From the NCBI GenBank assembly GCA_947168625.1, contig CAMVMQ010000014.1:1-15152 (forward strand): DNA of 15,152 nt, read 5' to 3'. Positions 13,992 through 15,152 of this stretch are shown one piece after another (positions within the stretch are counted from its first letter, which is position 1; the number at the start of each line of letters is the position of its first letter). Both the position numbers and the translations under genes were made by a program. This stretch comes from an uncultured Caryophanales bacterium. Lineage in GTDB: Bacteria; Bacillota_I; Bacilli_A; RF39; UBA660. Under the pieces are notes generated by a model. It saw only the letters and a program-made list of their open reading frames with translations. It made no database searches and was not told the DNA's origin.

Positions 13992-15152
13992 CTATTCACA
14001 TCCCTGTTTAACGTCATTCATGTAATATATACAGTAATTATTTTCGCACTTAACACTTACACCAGTTATTATATCACAATCAATACGGGCATTGCAGTAT
14101 CCGCAATTATAATAATCATTACCTGTATCATCAGATACACCTCCACCAGAACCACCACCAGAAGAGCAATTAGGTGAACTACTAGTTAAGTAATTACCAC
14201 TTAAATAGCAGTCATCGTTGACATTATAATACCAGTTTCCAGCATACGATTGAAGAACACTTACTGTGTTACCACAATTAAATTGTTTTATTGAAACTCC
14301 AAATGATTTTGGTGTTGCTCGACAATTTAAATAGCTACCAGTATTTACTTTAACGTATTTTGTACTAGCACTATTTGCATAGTACTTTAAATATATAGGT
14401 GATTCTGAACAATTACCGGCATTATCACAGACATCAAGCTTAAATTTACGATAACCTCCAAATATATTACCAACAGTATAATAATACGTATTATTGTTGC
14501 TTGTTGTTGTCATATTAGATGTTGTACCATTATTAGAATAATCTTTGTGATCGGCATCTAAGGTTTGTCCGCCAGACTGATTATAATAATATAACGCTGA
14601 TGATGAATTAATTCCACTTACCGTATCACTTGCAGTCCATCTAATAGTAGGAGTAAATCCATAAAACCATTTTAATGATGAATCATAACTAAATCGATAA
14701 TAGTCTGAATTAAGTACAGTACTACCATTCATTAAAACGGCACTGACACTTGGAGGGGTCTTGTCTATCTTTATTGTAGTCTGACTAGCTGAAGAACAAT
14801 TGCCTGCCTTATCACATGCCCTCTCGTAGAATATAGAATTTCTTTCTGCCCAAAAACTATTTGTTATAGAATTTTCGGAAGATTCTTTTACAGTCCAAGA
14901 TGATTCATCATCAAATTTATATTCATATTTTGCTAATCCAGATAAGCTATCCGAACTACTCGATGTAAAATTATATCCTTCCTTCACCCACTTGTTGTTA
15001 TTAGGATTATTCAATACTGGAACACTAGGTGCAGTCTTATCAATCTTAACAATTGTTTTAGATGGTTCAGAACAGTTACCAGCATAGTCACAAGCTCTTT
15101 CATATAATGAAGAGTTTCTCTCTTCTTTCCATGTACGAGTTATAGTATTAGA
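13992..15152 (-). CDS. Secreted protein with Cys-paired Ig-like repeats and SH3-like domain (3' part)
   Basis: The 5' end lies beyond the right edge: the frame is open to 15152, giving 386 visible residues. Two 44-residue copies (visible residues 1-44 and 93-136) share ERACDxAGNCS and TIKIDKTPPSV-like segments and recur at exactly 92 residues. A more diverged Ig-like unit ends in VCDNAGNCSESP (241-252). Next comes an SH3b-like domain (about 265-325: YVKVNTGSYLNCRATPKS ... GNWYYNV), a Gly/Ser linker, and a tail with six Cys (CGYC ... GCE). All 16 visible Cys are even in number and suit disulfides outside the cell. No LPXTG or C-terminal membrane segment is seen; attachment may use the SH3-like domain. 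Probably a cell-surface or adhesion protein. Confidence 0.85.
   Translation of the reverse strand, partial: SNTITRTWKEERNSSLYERACDYAGNCSEPSKTIVKIDKTAPSVPVLNNPNNNKWVKEGYNFTSSSSDSLSGLAKYEYKFDDESSWTVKESSENSITNSFWAERNSIFYERACDKAGNCSSASQTTIKIDKTPPSVSAVLMNGSTVLNSDYYRFSYDSSLKWFYGFTPTIRWTASDTVSGINSSSALYYYNQSGGQTLDADHKDYSNNGTTSNMTTTSNNNTYYYTVGNIFGGYRKFKLDVCDNAGNCSESPIYLKYYANSASTKYVKVNTGSYLNCRATPKSFGVSIKQFNCGNTVSVLQSYAGNWYYNVNDDCYLSGNYLTSSSPNCSSGGGSGGGVSDDTGNDYYNCGYCNARIDCDIITGVSVKCENNYCIYYMNDVKQGCE

Noticed and set aside
13992..15014. A complete surface-protein gene starting at a TTG at 15014
   Set aside because: The same frame stays open to the window edge and encodes a clear further repeat, so the TTG is an internal Leu codon and the gene is partial.

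Overview
The window is strongly AT-rich and all 17 protein genes lie on the minus strand, so transcription runs from high to low coordinates. The gene set (murG-murB-ftsQ, a SipS-like type I signal peptidase, a Phe T-box leader, Gram-positive style Shine-Dalgarno sites and U-tailed terminators) points to a low-GC Bacillota. An uncultured gut-type Bacilli lineage (RF39/Erysipelotrichia-like) is my guess, but that is inference. The cell makes peptidoglycan. TGA acts as a stop at the ends of murB, fmt and the ADP-ribosylglycohydrolase gene, with lengths normal for their families, and Trp is encoded by TGG, so the code is standard.

In transcription order (right to left): (1) 15152-13560: the 3' end of a large secreted protein with Cys-paired Ig-like repeats, an SH3-like domain and a Cys-rich tail, then a small membrane-anchored protein and a strong hairpin. 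(2) 13518-12136: a sigma-A promoter, frr, and an unknown 254-aa gene. (3) 12130-7421: a T-box leader with a UUC (Phe) specifier, an unknown 91-aa gene, pheS, pheT, an unknown 243-aa gene and a 12-bp terminator. (4) 7383-5631: promoter, fmt, a translationally coupled unknown 222-aa membrane-anchored protein, and an 11-bp terminator. (5) 5623-2942: promoter, murG, murB, ftsQ, tightly packed or overlapping. (6) 2935-2457: promoter, a leader predicted to sequester the Shine-Dalgarno, rplS, terminator. (7) 2421-35: promoter, lepB, a 3-hydroxyacyl-CoA dehydrogenase and an ADP-ribosylglycohydrolase.

Functionally this is core translation (PheRS, Fmt, RRF, L19) and envelope growth and export (MurG, MurB, FtsQ, LepB), mixed with five uncharacterised genes placed inside these operons. 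The best leads are the unknown genes under T-box control around pheST, the L19-type leader, and the Cys-paired surface protein. I saw no mobile element, CRISPR array, tRNA or rRNA gene, and no stretch above 300 bases without a gene. The largest gene-free interval, 11916-12135, is the T-box.
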